From positions 592,975 to 656,974 of the forward strand of contig NZ_LMJW01000020.1 in assembly GCF_001429505.1 (NCBI RefSeq): a DNA stretch of 64,000 nt, written 5' to 3'. Positions 11,849-19,688 of the stretch are shown in pieces. Position numbers and translations under genes: made by a program. The notes beneath the pieces were generated by a model that worked only from the letters and a program-made list of their open reading frames with translations, was not told the DNA's origin and ran no database searches. How positions within the stretch are numbered: position 1 is the first letter of the stretch; the number at the start of each line of letters is the position of its first letter. The DNA comes from Allobosea sp. Root483D1 (lineage in GTDB: Bacteria; Pseudomonadota; Alphaproteobacteria; Rhizobiales; Beijerinckiaceae).

Positions 11849-12841
11849 TCATTTGGCGAAGGCGATGCTGTCGGCGATCGCCTTGATCGCCGACTCGAGC
11901 GAGGGATACGTCGCTTCGTCGGCGCTGACGATCATACGCACGAAGCGACCATCGGCACCCAGGCCCATATACTGGGCGAAGCGCTTGCGGGCCGAGCCCT
12001 CAGTGATCGTGCCCGACAGCATCGCGCCGTCCTTGCTGCCGGCGAAGGCGACGGTGTCGCGCTTGGTGATCTCGGCCTTTTCGAAGCCGCGCGTCGTCTG
12101 CAGCAGCTTCTCGCCCACGGCGGCGAGCTGCCCGGCGGCGACCTGGCCACCGGTCTGGTAGCTGACGATCAGCATGGGCTGCGAGCCCTTGGGATCGACG
12201 TTCAGCGGGCCGGAGGTCATCAGCACGCCGAGGCCGCCGAAGGTGTCGACGACGCGGAAAGGCTCGCTGGCGCGGACGCGGAAGGGCAGCGCCGCGAGCT
12301 TCTGGTCGAGGGTCGGCTCGGCGCCGAGCGAGACGCTCTTCAGCATGGTGACGACATCATCGCCGTCGAGATCGGAATCCTCCGGTGCCTGCACCGTGAT
12401 CATCACGGTCTTGGCGCCCTTGAGCAGCACGATCCATTTGTCGAAGGTCGTGCCGGCGACATTCTGCTGGCCGGTGAGGATGCGGCCTTTGCCGCCGGCC
12501 GTCTCGATGTCCTCGGCCTCGTCGATCACGATGTTCTGCTTGGCGAAGTTCGCCTTGGCGGTATCGGCGTTGCCGAACAGGGTCGACAATTGTGCATGCG
12601 CCTCGGGCGGCATCTCCACCACCAGGACCGAAGCCTTGGCCTCGGCATGCTCCAGGCCGGCGAACTTGGCCGAGGGGGCAAAGCCCTTGAGAGGGGTCAG
12701 CGAGACCGTGGTGCCGGAAATCGCGGTGCGCTCCTGCGCCGAGGCGCCGGTCGCCAGCCCGGCGACGAGCATGCAGCCCATCAGGAGATGAAGGGCGCTT
12801 CGGCCGGCATCCTGTGCCGCCCGTCTGATGGTCGTGATCAT
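11849..12841 (-). CDS. Secreted protein of unknown function
   Basis: I do not recognise a named family. The 330-aa product has a signal peptide (LLMGCMLVAGLATGASA, cleavage near residue 39) and then alternating strand and helix segments with no Cys. VSLTPLKGFAPSAKFAGLEH comes soon after cleavage, and there is a repeated theme of PFRVVDTFGGLGVLMTSG and ATYPSLESAIKAIADSI. The start at 12841 is backed by GGAGCGAGCTT upstream; a longer start at 12874 lacks a site. It lies between the carbamoyltransferase and tlpA, all on the minus strand, with gaps of 77 and 116 bases. A periplasmic or outer-membrane-associated location is likely. Confidence 0.75.
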   Translation of the reverse strand: MITTIRRAAQDAGRSALHLLMGCMLVAGLATGASAQERTAISGTTVSLTPLKGFAPSAKFAGLEHAEAKASVLVVEMPPEAHAQLSTLFGNADTAKANFAKQNIVIDEAEDIETAGGKGRILTGQQNVAGTTFDKWIVLLKGAKTVMITVQAPEDSDLDGDDVVTMLKSVSLGAEPTLDQKLAALPFRVRASEPFRVVDTFGGLGVLMTSGPLNVDPKGSQPMLIVSYQTGGQVAAGQLAAVGEKLLQTTRGFEKAEITKRDTVAFAGSKDGAMLSGTITEGSARKRFAQYMGLGADGRFVRMIVSADEATYPSLESAIKAIADSIAFAK

Positions 12842-12957
12842 AAGCTCGCTCCGCTCGCAAAAACAGGCCGCCATCGCTGCGCTAAGGGCTGACGCAGCGG
12901 TCGGCTATCCCTTTTGTGAAGGTCAGGGCCCTGTTCGACGAGAGGGATACGCTTGGG

Positions 12958-13590
12958 TCAGCGGCGGCCGATCGCGGCGGTGATCATCGCCTTGGCATCG
13001 GCGCCCGCCCATTCTGCCGGGCCCTGGAGCAGAGCGAGCTCGCAGCCGGCAGGGTCGATCAGCAGGCTGACCGGCATGCCCTCGACCTTCTTCACGGCGC
13101 GGATGTCCTGGAAGACCTTGGCCTGCGGGTCGGCATAATAGGCGAGGCGCGTGATGTTCTTGTCGGCCAGCCATTTCTTCGGCTTGTCGGGATGGCGCGT
13201 GTCGATGTTGATCGCCACAACCTCGAAATCGGGGCCGCCGAGCGCACCCTGGAGCGCATCGAGCGCCGGCATCTCGGTGAGGCAGGGCAGGCACCAGGTC
13301 GCCCAGAGATTGACCAGCACGGTCTTGCCGCGGAAGGCCGAGAGGCTCATTGGCTTGCCGTCGGGGCCGTTGAAGGCGAGATCAGGCAGAAGCGCCGGCT
13401 GCTTCGCAACCTCGACGGCGGCGACCTCGCCCTTTGCGAGGGGACGCAGTATCTCAACCTTTGCCGCAGCTGCGCTGCAGACGGAATTGCCGGCTGCGCC
13501 CCGTACGGAGTAGAAGGCCGCAGCGCCGCCGAGCACCAGCAGCGCCAAGGCCCCACAGGCTAGCATCCGGCTATGCTTTCGAAACATCAT
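12958..13590 (-). CDS. tlpA: TlpA-type membrane-anchored thiol-disulfide oxidoreductase
   Basis: A 210-aa protein with an uncleaved signal-anchor helix at residues 10-27 and a periplasmic thioredoxin fold. The active site is WATWCLPC with C100 and C103; an extra Cys at residue 38 is also present. TlpA-type proteins keep copper-site or cytochrome-maturation thiols reduced for cytochrome oxidase assembly. In Bradyrhizobium tlpA is divergent from argH, and the same arrangement is seen here: argH starts 132 bases away on the other strand, with a palindromic repeat between them. Confidence 0.9.
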   Translation of the reverse strand: MMFRKHSRMLACGALALLVLGGAAAFYSVRGAAGNSVCSAAAAKVEILRPLAKGEVAAVEVAKQPALLPDLAFNGPDGKPMSLSAFRGKTVLVNLWATWCLPCLTEMPALDALQGALGGPDFEVVAINIDTRHPDKPKKWLADKNITRLAYYADPQAKVFQDIRAVKKVEGMPVSLLIDPAGCELALLQGPAEWAGADAKAMITAAIGRR

Positions 13591-13618
13591 AACCGAGCGC
13601 CAAGCTCCTTGTTTTTAC

Positions 13619-13662
13619 GCAATTCCGAACGCAAAACCGCTGCGCACTTTTGCTGGAATTGC
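13619..13662. repeat. 44-bp palindromic intergenic repeat, copy B
   Basis: Outer arms GCAATTCC (13619-13626) and GGAATTGC (13655-13662) and inner arms GCAAAA / TTTTGC give the same two-step hairpin as copy A at 9262-9305, at the same length but with different arm sequence. It sits between the divergent tlpA and argH genes, so here it cannot be a 3'-end structure and instead lies in a promoter region. Confidence 0.7.
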
Positions 13663-13722
13663 TCTAGCGCCATTTTCGACCGAGACGTCATCGTGCGTCC
13701 TTGAAGAGCAGGAAAGACCGCC

Positions 13723-15129
13723 GTGAGCAACCGCATGTGGGGTGGGCGTTTCGCCACAGGTCCCGACGCCATCATGGAGGAGATCAACGCCTCCATCGAT
13801 TTCGACCAGCGCCTGTGGCGCCAGGACATTCGCGGCTCGCTCGCTCATGCCGCCATGCTCGCTGAGACCGGCATCCTGACGAAAGACGACGTGGACGTCA
13901 TTTCAGCCGGACTCAAGGGCATCGAGGCCGAGATCGAGGCCGGATGCTTCACGTTCTCGCGCGCGCTCGAAGACATCCACATGAATATCGAGAGCAATCT
14001 CAAGGAGCGGATCGGCCTTGCTGCCGGGCGCCTGCACACCGCCCGCTCGCGCAACGACCAGGTCGCGACCGACATGCGGCTGTGGGTGCGCGACGCGCTC
14101 GACCAGCTCGACGAGCAGGTTGCCGATCTCCAGCTCGCTCTGGCCGAGAAGGCTGATATCCATGCCGGCTCGGTGATGCCCGGCTTCACCCATCTGCAGT
14201 CGGCGCAGCCGGTCACCTTCGGCCATCACCTGCTCGCCTATGTCGAGATGCTGGCGCGCGACCGCAGCCGGCTCAGGGATGCGCGCGAGCGGATGAACGA
14301 ATGCCCGCTCGGCGCCGCCGCGCTCGCCGGCACCTCCTTCCCGATCGACCGGCACATGACCGCCAAGGCGCTCGGCTTTTCCCGGCCGACGGCGAACTCG
14401 CTCGATTCGGTCTCGGATCGCGATTTCGTGCTGGAGACGCTGTCGGCCGCCTCGATCTGCGCCATGCACCTGTCGCGCCTGGCCGAGGAGATCGTGCTGT
14501 GGGCGACGCCGCAATTCGGCTTCGTCAAGCTTTCCGACAAGTTCTCGACCGGCTCCTCGATCATGCCGCAGAAGCGTAATCCCGACGCCGCCGAGCTGGT
14601 GCGCGGCAAGGCCGGGCGCGTCTTCGGTGCGCTGCAGGGCCTGCTGACGATGATGAAGGGCCTGCCGCTGACCTATTCGAAGGACATGCAGGAGGACAAG
14701 GAAGGCACGTTCGACGCGGTGCAGACCCTGTCGCTCTGCCTTGCCGCGAGCGCCGGCATGGTCCGCGACATGCAGCCCGACCTCAAGGTGATGAAGAAGG
14801 CGGCCGGGCTCGGCTATGCCACCGCGACCGACCTCGCCGACTGGCTGGTGCGCGTGCTGAAGATGCCGTTCCGCGACGCCCACCATGTCACCGGCCGGCT
14901 CGTCGGCATCGCTTCCGCCAAGGGCGTCGGGCTGGAGAAGCTCTCGCTCGCCGAGATGCAGGAGGTCGAGCCGAAGATCAGCGACGAGATCTTCGGCGTG
15001 CTCGGCGTCGAGCGCTCGGTCAAGAGCCGCACCAGCTATGGCGGCACCGCTCCCGCCAATGTGAAGCGGCAGGCCAAGCGCTGGCTGAAGCAGCTCGCCA
15101 AGGACGGGACCCGTCATGCTCGGGCTTGA
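13723..15129 (+). CDS. argH: Argininosuccinate lyase
   Basis: A 468-aa protein with the fumarase/aspartase signature GSSIMPQKRNPD at residues 277-288, plus TARSRNDQVATDMRLW and GFTHLQSAQPVTFGHHL. It splits argininosuccinate to arginine and fumarate in the last step of arginine synthesis. The start is GTG at 13723 (gtgagcaaccgcatg). The last codons (CGT CAT GCT CGG GCT TGA) lie inside a dispersed intergenic repeat, so the C-terminal RHARA probably comes from a repeat insertion rather than the ancestral gene. Confidence 0.97.
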   Translation: MSNRMWGGRFATGPDAIMEEINASIDFDQRLWRQDIRGSLAHAAMLAETGILTKDDVDVISAGLKGIEAEIEAGCFTFSRALEDIHMNIESNLKERIGLAAGRLHTARSRNDQVATDMRLWVRDALDQLDEQVADLQLALAEKADIHAGSVMPGFTHLQSAQPVTFGHHLLAYVEMLARDRSRLRDARERMNECPLGAAALAGTSFPIDRHMTAKALGFSRPTANSLDSVSDRDFVLETLSAASICAMHLSRLAEEIVLWATPQFGFVKLSDKFSTGSSIMPQKRNPDAAELVRGKAGRVFGALQGLLTMMKGLPLTYSKDMQEDKEGTFDAVQTLSLCLAASAGMVRDMQPDLKVMKKAAGLGYATATDLADWLVRVLKMPFRDAHHVTGRLVGIASAKGVGLEKLSLAEMQEVEPKISDEIFGVLGVERSVKSRTSYGGTAPANVKRQAKRWLKQLAKDGTRHARA

Positions 15130-15190
15130 CCCGAGCATCTCCTGAGCGAGATTCTCGGGTCTGCGCTGCGCTCCGCCCGAGAATGACGCC
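15111..15190. repeat. Dispersed repeat of the GTCATGCTCGGG type, copy 1
   Basis: Two hairpin modules lie in tandem. The first reads GTCATGCTCGGGCTTGACCC followed by GAGCATCTC, with GATGCTCGGG-type arms on either side. The second runs from GAGATTCTCGGG to CCCGAGAATGAC. Related copies are at 34530-34636 and 61898-61935. The left module overlaps the end of argH. Confidence 0.75.
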
Positions 15191-15259
15191 CGTGAGGCTC
15201 GCAAGCTTGCACGCCATTCGCTACACTCGCACCGAAGCTTCGCCTAAGGATCATCGTTC

Positions 15260-15520
15260 GTGCCGCAATCCCGCCTGAAATTCGGCCGCACCGTGCTGGT
15301 GGTCGGCGTGCTCGGCCTCGCGCTTGCGGCTTGCGGCCGCCGCGGACCGCTGGAGCCGCCGCCGAACGCCAAGAATGCGATCGACCTGCCGGATAAGCAG
15401 ACCGGTGCGGTCGAAGACACGTTCAACTCGACGGAAGCTTCGCCGCTCGGCAAGCCGCCGAAGCGCAACAAGGCGATCGAGGTTCCCGAGAAGCCCTTCG
15501 TGCTCGACCCGTTGCTCTGA
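15260..15520 (+). CDS. lptM: LptM-like small outer-membrane lipoprotein
   Basis: An 86-aa lipoprotein: an N-terminal hydrophobic stretch TVLVVGVLGLALAAC with the lipobox Cys at residue 25, directly followed by GRRGPLEPPP. The Cys-Gly-x-x-Gly-Pro-Leu-x-x-Pro pattern is that of LptM (formerly YifL), which assists oxidative maturation of the LPS translocon LptD. The start is GTG at 15260. It lies 7 bases upstream of lysA, the arrangement commonly seen in proteobacteria. Confidence 0.85.
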   Translation: MPQSRLKFGRTVLVVGVLGLALAACGRRGPLEPPPNAKNAIDLPDKQTGAVEDTFNSTEASPLGKPPKRNKAIEVPEKPFVLDPLL

Positions 15521-15527
15521 GCGTCCG

Positions 15528-16817
15528 ATGCATCACTTCGCCTACCGCGACGGCGCGCTCTTCGCCGAGGATGTCGACCTGCGCGAGATCGCGGAGAAGG
15601 TCGGAACGCCGGTCTATGTCTATTCCTCAGCGACGATCGAGCGCCACTACCGCCTCTATGAAGCGGCGATGACGTCGACCACGCCTGGCAAGCCGGCGCA
15701 TGTCTTCTATGCCATGAAGGCGAACAGCAATCTCGGCGTGCTGAAGACGCTGGCCGCGCTCGGCGCAGGCGCCGATACGGTTTCCGAGGGCGAGATCCGT
15801 AAGGCGCTCGCGGCCGGCTTCCCGGCCGACAAGATCGTCTTCTCCGGCGTCGGCAAGGCCGAGAGCGAGCTCGCTTTTGCCGTCGAGGCCGGCATCTTCC
15901 AGGTCAATATCGAGACCGAAGGCGAGCTCGACCTGCTGTCGAAGGTGGCGCAGCGCCTGGGCAAGCGCCAGGAGGCGGTGTTCCGGGTCAATCCAGATAT
16001 CGGCGCCGGCGGCCACGCCAAGATCACCACGGGCTCCTCGGCCAACAAGTTCGGTGTCTCCTTCGAGGAGGTGCACCGGCTCTATGCCCGCGCCGCCAAT
16101 ATGGCGGGCGTGCGTATCATGGGGCTCGCCGTGCATATCGGCAGCCAGATTCGCGAGACGGAAGCGTTCGAGGCTGCATACGCCAAGATGCGCGATCTCG
16201 TGCTGGCGCTGCGCGCCGAGGGACACCGCGTCGACCGGCTCGACCTCGGTGGCGGGCTCGGCATCCCCTACGAAGTCCCCAGGAATTTCGACCATGGTCC
16301 GGGGCTGATCGAGGCCTATGCCGCGATGGTCGCCAAGCTGATGCAAGGGCTCGATGCCGAGCTCGGCTTCGAGCCGGGCCGGCTGATCGTCGGCAATGCC
16401 GGCGTCCTCCTGACCAAGGTGCTCCACCTCAATCCGCGCCCGACCAAGGAGTTCCTCGTCGTCGATGCGGCGATGAACGACCTGCTGCGGCCGGCGATGT
16501 ACGAGGCCTATCACGAGATCTGGCCTGTAGAAGAGCCGGCTGAGGGCGCAAAGACGATCGCTTACGACGTCGTCGGGCCGATCTGCGAATCAGGCGACAC
16601 CTTCACTACCGGGCGTGAACTCTCTGAACTGAAGCCCGGCGACCTCATCGCCTTCATGACTGCCGGTGCCTATGGCGCCAGCATGTCCTCGACCTACAAT
16701 CAGCGCCCGCTGGTCGCCGAAGTGTTGGTGAAGGGCGACAAGTTCGCGGTGACGCGGCCGCGCCAGACCTATGAAGAGCTGATCGGCACGGATCGTGCAC
16801 CGCCTTGGCTGCCCTGA
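15528..16817 (+). CDS. lysA: Diaminopimelate decarboxylase
   Basis: A 429-aa PLP enzyme of the alanine-racemase fold III type. The PLP lysine is K64 in VFYAMKANSN. The glycine-rich DLGGGLGIPY, the GSQIRE segment and the CESGD motif near the C terminus are all in place. It converts meso-diaminopimelate to lysine. The start MHHFAYRDG at 15528 aligns with rhizobial LysA proteins; the frame stays open further upstream through lptM, but that part has no homology. Same strand as lptM and the DUF4175 gene. Confidence 0.96.
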   Translation: MHHFAYRDGALFAEDVDLREIAEKVGTPVYVYSSATIERHYRLYEAAMTSTTPGKPAHVFYAMKANSNLGVLKTLAALGAGADTVSEGEIRKALAAGFPADKIVFSGVGKAESELAFAVEAGIFQVNIETEGELDLLSKVAQRLGKRQEAVFRVNPDIGAGGHAKITTGSSANKFGVSFEEVHRLYARAANMAGVRIMGLAVHIGSQIRETEAFEAAYAKMRDLVLALRAEGHRVDRLDLGGGLGIPYEVPRNFDHGPGLIEAYAAMVAKLMQGLDAELGFEPGRLIVGNAGVLLTKVLHLNPRPTKEFLVVDAAMNDLLRPAMYEAYHEIWPVEEPAEGAKTIAYDVVGPICESGDTFTTGRELSELKPGDLIAFMTAGAYGASMSSTYNQRPLVAEVLVKGDKFAVTRPRQTYEELIGTDRAPPWLP

Positions 16818-16951
16818 CGACGCTTCACAATAAGCGGAGCGCCTGTGGGCTCGGGCGCCTAGGTGCTGGTCACGCCACATTCCCGTGCTAGCCTCTTTGC
16901 TCGATCGATGAAGCCAGGAGAGGCGCCGCGGGGGGCGGCCCGGAGCATCGG

Positions 16952-19651
16952 ATGAGCGAAACACCGCGCCGGACGGCGCTCGACCCAGTCCAGACGATCC
17001 GCAAGAGGCTGGAGCGCCTCACTGCGGCATCGCGGCTATCGCTGGCCTGGGAGCGCATCTGGCCGAAGCTGTGGGCGCCGCTGTGCGTCGTCCTGCTCTT
17101 CCTCGCCGTCTCCTGGTTCGGGCTCTGGCTGCATTTGCCCTGGTGGGGGCGGGCCGCCGGCTCTGCCATCTTCGCTTTGGCGCTGCTCGCAAGCTTCTGG
17201 CCGGCCGTCACCGGCCGCTGGCCGAGCCGCCGCGAGGCACTGGCCCGGCTCGACCATTCCATGGACGGCGCGCATCGTCCGGCGACCGCGCTCGAGGACA
17301 CGCTCGCCGTCGGCGGTAAGGACCCGGTCTCGCAAGCGCTGTGGACGCTGCATCTGCAGCGCCAAAGCGCCCATGTCGCGGCGCTGAAAGTCGCGCCGCC
17401 GCAGCCGCACATGGCAGGGCGGGACAAGCGCGCGCTGCGGGCGGCGCCATTGGTCGCGGCCGTCGCCGGTTTCTTCGTTGCCGGGCATGAGGCCCTGCCG
17501 CGGCTCGCCGCCGCCTTCGACTGGCGCGGGCCGGCATTGGCCGCCGCCGCGGTCCGGATCGACGCCTGGATCGACCCGCCATCCTATACGCGCATGCCGC
17601 CGATCCTGATCGACTTCGCCAGACTCGCCAGCCCGAACTTCAACGTGCCCGAGAAGTCGACGGTGGTGGTCCGCATCGCTGGCAAAAGCGGCATGGATGT
17701 CGCGACCACCGGCCGGCTCGATGCCGTGCCGGCCGAAAGCAAGCCCGGCGAGGTCAAGCCAACTGATGCGAAGGCCGTGCCGGCGAATACCGTCGCGGTG
17801 ACGGAGAAGCGCTATCTCGTCGCCGGCGACGGCACGTTGCGGATCACCGGGTCGGGTGCGCCTGCCCAGACGCTGAGCCTGCACGCGATCATCGACCAGA
17901 AGCCGGAGATCGCCTTCGTCGAACCGCCGAAGGCGGTCAGCGGCGTGCAGGGCGGGCTTGGGATCAGCTACCGCGCCAAGGACGATTACGGCATCGCCTT
18001 GGCCGAGGTGCTCGTCTCGCGCGTCGCTCCGCTTGCGGGCGGCCGCTCGCTGGTCGAGGCCCCGAAGCAGGTGCTGCCGGTGCCGTCCTCCGGCTCCGGC
18101 GAAGACGAGATGAAGAGCACGGTCGACTTCTCGGCCCACCCCTGGGCCGGCGCCAAGGTCAATATGAGCCTGCTGGCGCGCGACGAGACCGGACAGGAGG
18201 GGCGCAGCGAGACCGTCGAGGTCGTGCTGCCGCAACGGACCTTCACCAAGCCGCTGGCCAAGGCGCTGGTCGAGCAGCGGCGCAAGCTCGTCATGGACGT
18301 CGACAACCGCAGGAAGGTCCAGCTCGCGCTTGACGCGCTGCTGATCGAACCCGACCGCTTCATGAAGGAGACCGGCGTCTATCTGGGCATGCGCATGATC
18401 GGCGAGCGGCTGCGCCGCGCCGCCAGCGACGAGCAGCTCCGCGACGCCGCCGAGATGATGTGGGCCCTGGCGCTGCAGCTCGAGGATGGCGACCTCTCGG
18501 ATGCGGAAAAGGCGCTGCGGGCCGCGCAGGAGAACCTGGCGCAGGCGCTGGAGCGCGGCGCCTCCGAAGAGGAGATGAAGAAGCTTACCGAGGATCTGCG
18601 CCGCGCCATGGACCAGTACATGCGCGAGCTCGCCCAGCAATGGCAGCGCCAGCAGCAGAATGGCGAGCAGAACCAGGCGCAGATGCCGGAGAATTTCCGC
18701 ACGGTGACCCCGCGCGACCTGCAGAACATGCTCAACCGCATCGAGGAGCTGACCAAGCGCGGCGACATGGCCGAGGCGCAGCGCCTGATGGAGGAGCTCA
18801 ACAATCTCCTCAACAATCTCAAGACGGCGCGCCCCGGCCAGCAGGATCCGCGCCAGCGCGAGATGAACCAGGCGCTCGGCGATCTCGACAAGATGACGCG
18901 CGAGCAGCAGCAATTGCGCGACGAGACCTATCAGCAGGACCAGCAGCGCCAGAACCGCGCCCAGCGCGGTCAACGCCCCGGCCAGCAGCAGGCCCGCCCG
19001 GGCCAGCAGGGCCAGCGCCAGCAAGGGCAGCAGGGACAACGCGGGCAGCGCGGCCAGCAACCCGGTCAGCAGCCCGGCGAGAACGGCGAAGAGGGCGAAG
19101 GCGAGGACGGCCAGAACGCCGAAGGCGGCCAGGGCCAGGGTCAGGGCCTGTCGCAGCGCCAGCAGGCTCTGCGCGAACGGCTGCAGGACCTGCAGCGGCG
19201 GATGCGCGGCATGGGCGCCGATCCCGGCGAGCTCGGCGAGGCCGAGGACGCGATGCGCGAGGCGGAAGGCCAGCTCGGCCAGGGCCAGGACGGGTCAGCG
19301 GTCGACTCGCAAGGACGGGCGCTGGAAGCACTGCGCAAGGGCGGCCAGAATCTCGCCCAGCAGATGCAGGGCGAGCCCGGCGAAGGCGAGGGTAACGACA
19401 ACGCCTATGGCGATCCGGATGGACGCCCGGCGGGGCGGCCCTCGGCCCAGCAGCGTGACAACAACGATCCGCTCGGGCGGCCGCAGCGCCAGCGCGATTG
19501 GGCCGATGGCCGTGTGCGTGTGCCCGGCGCCGACGAGAGCGCGACGCAGCGGGCGCGGCGCATCCTCGAGGAGCTGCGCCGGCGTCTCGGTGACCCCCTG
19601 CGCCCGACCGAGGAACTCGACTATCTCGAGCGCCTGTTGCGGCGGAATTGA
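16952..19651 (+). CDS. TIGR02302/DUF4175 family membrane protein
   Basis: An 899-aa protein. Two N-terminal membrane helices lie at about 35-80 (WAPLCVVLLFLAVSWFGLWL and following) and a third at about 160-180, then a large presumably periplasmic region. Residues from about 500 to 560 look coiled-coil, and about 560-800 is low-complexity Gln/Gly/Arg-rich sequence. This is the alphaproteobacterial low-complexity family TIGR02302 (DUF4175), of unknown function, typically next to lysA as here. The reading frame is intact through the repeats, and the end RPTEELDYLERLLRRN is well conserved as I recall it. Followed by a strong terminator. Confidence 0.88.
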   Translation: MSETPRRTALDPVQTIRKRLERLTAASRLSLAWERIWPKLWAPLCVVLLFLAVSWFGLWLHLPWWGRAAGSAIFALALLASFWPAVTGRWPSRREALARLDHSMDGAHRPATALEDTLAVGGKDPVSQALWTLHLQRQSAHVAALKVAPPQPHMAGRDKRALRAAPLVAAVAGFFVAGHEALPRLAAAFDWRGPALAAAAVRIDAWIDPPSYTRMPPILIDFARLASPNFNVPEKSTVVVRIAGKSGMDVATTGRLDAVPAESKPGEVKPTDAKAVPANTVAVTEKRYLVAGDGTLRITGSGAPAQTLSLHAIIDQKPEIAFVEPPKAVSGVQGGLGISYRAKDDYGIALAEVLVSRVAPLAGGRSLVEAPKQVLPVPSSGSGEDEMKSTVDFSAHPWAGAKVNMSLLARDETGQEGRSETVEVVLPQRTFTKPLAKALVEQRRKLVMDVDNRRKVQLALDALLIEPDRFMKETGVYLGMRMIGERLRRAASDEQLRDAAEMMWALALQLEDGDLSDAEKALRAAQENLAQALERGASEEEMKKLTEDLRRAMDQYMRELAQQWQRQQQNGEQNQAQMPENFRTVTPRDLQNMLNRIEELTKRGDMAEAQRLMEELNNLLNNLKTARPGQQDPRQREMNQALGDLDKMTREQQQLRDETYQQDQQRQNRAQRGQRPGQQQARPGQQGQRQQGQQGQRGQRGQQPGQQPGENGEEGEGEDGQNAEGGQGQGQGLSQRQQALRERLQDLQRRMRGMGADPGELGEAEDAMREAEGQLGQGQDGSAVDSQGRALEALRKGGQNLAQQMQGEPGEGEGNDNAYGDPDGRPAGRPSAQQRDNNDPLGRPQRQRDWADGRVRVPGADESATQRARRILEELRRRLGDPLRPTEELDYLERLLRRN

Positions 19652-19653
19652 CG

Positions 19654-19681
19654 AAAGGCCGCGCCGGGCGCGGCCTTTCTC
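19654..19681. terminator. Rho-independent terminator between convergent genes
   Basis: Eleven-base perfect arms AAAGGCCGCGC (19654-19664) and GCGCGGCCTTT (19668-19678) with a CGG loop, followed by TCTC. It sits between the stop of the DUF4175 gene and the stop of the convergent PLP-enzyme gene at 19689 and can serve both. Confidence 0.85.
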
Positions 19682-19688
19682 TTAGGGA

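Noticed and set aside
17036..19060. Long minus-strand frame (674 aa) opposite the DUF4175 gene
   Set aside because: It is a reverse reading of Gln/Gly-rich codons; the composition is artificial and the plus-strand protein is clearly conserved.
18640..19200. Gln/Gly-rich low-complexity DNA that could signal a frameshift or assembly error
   Set aside because: The frame is continuous to a normal family C terminus, and the family is known for this region.
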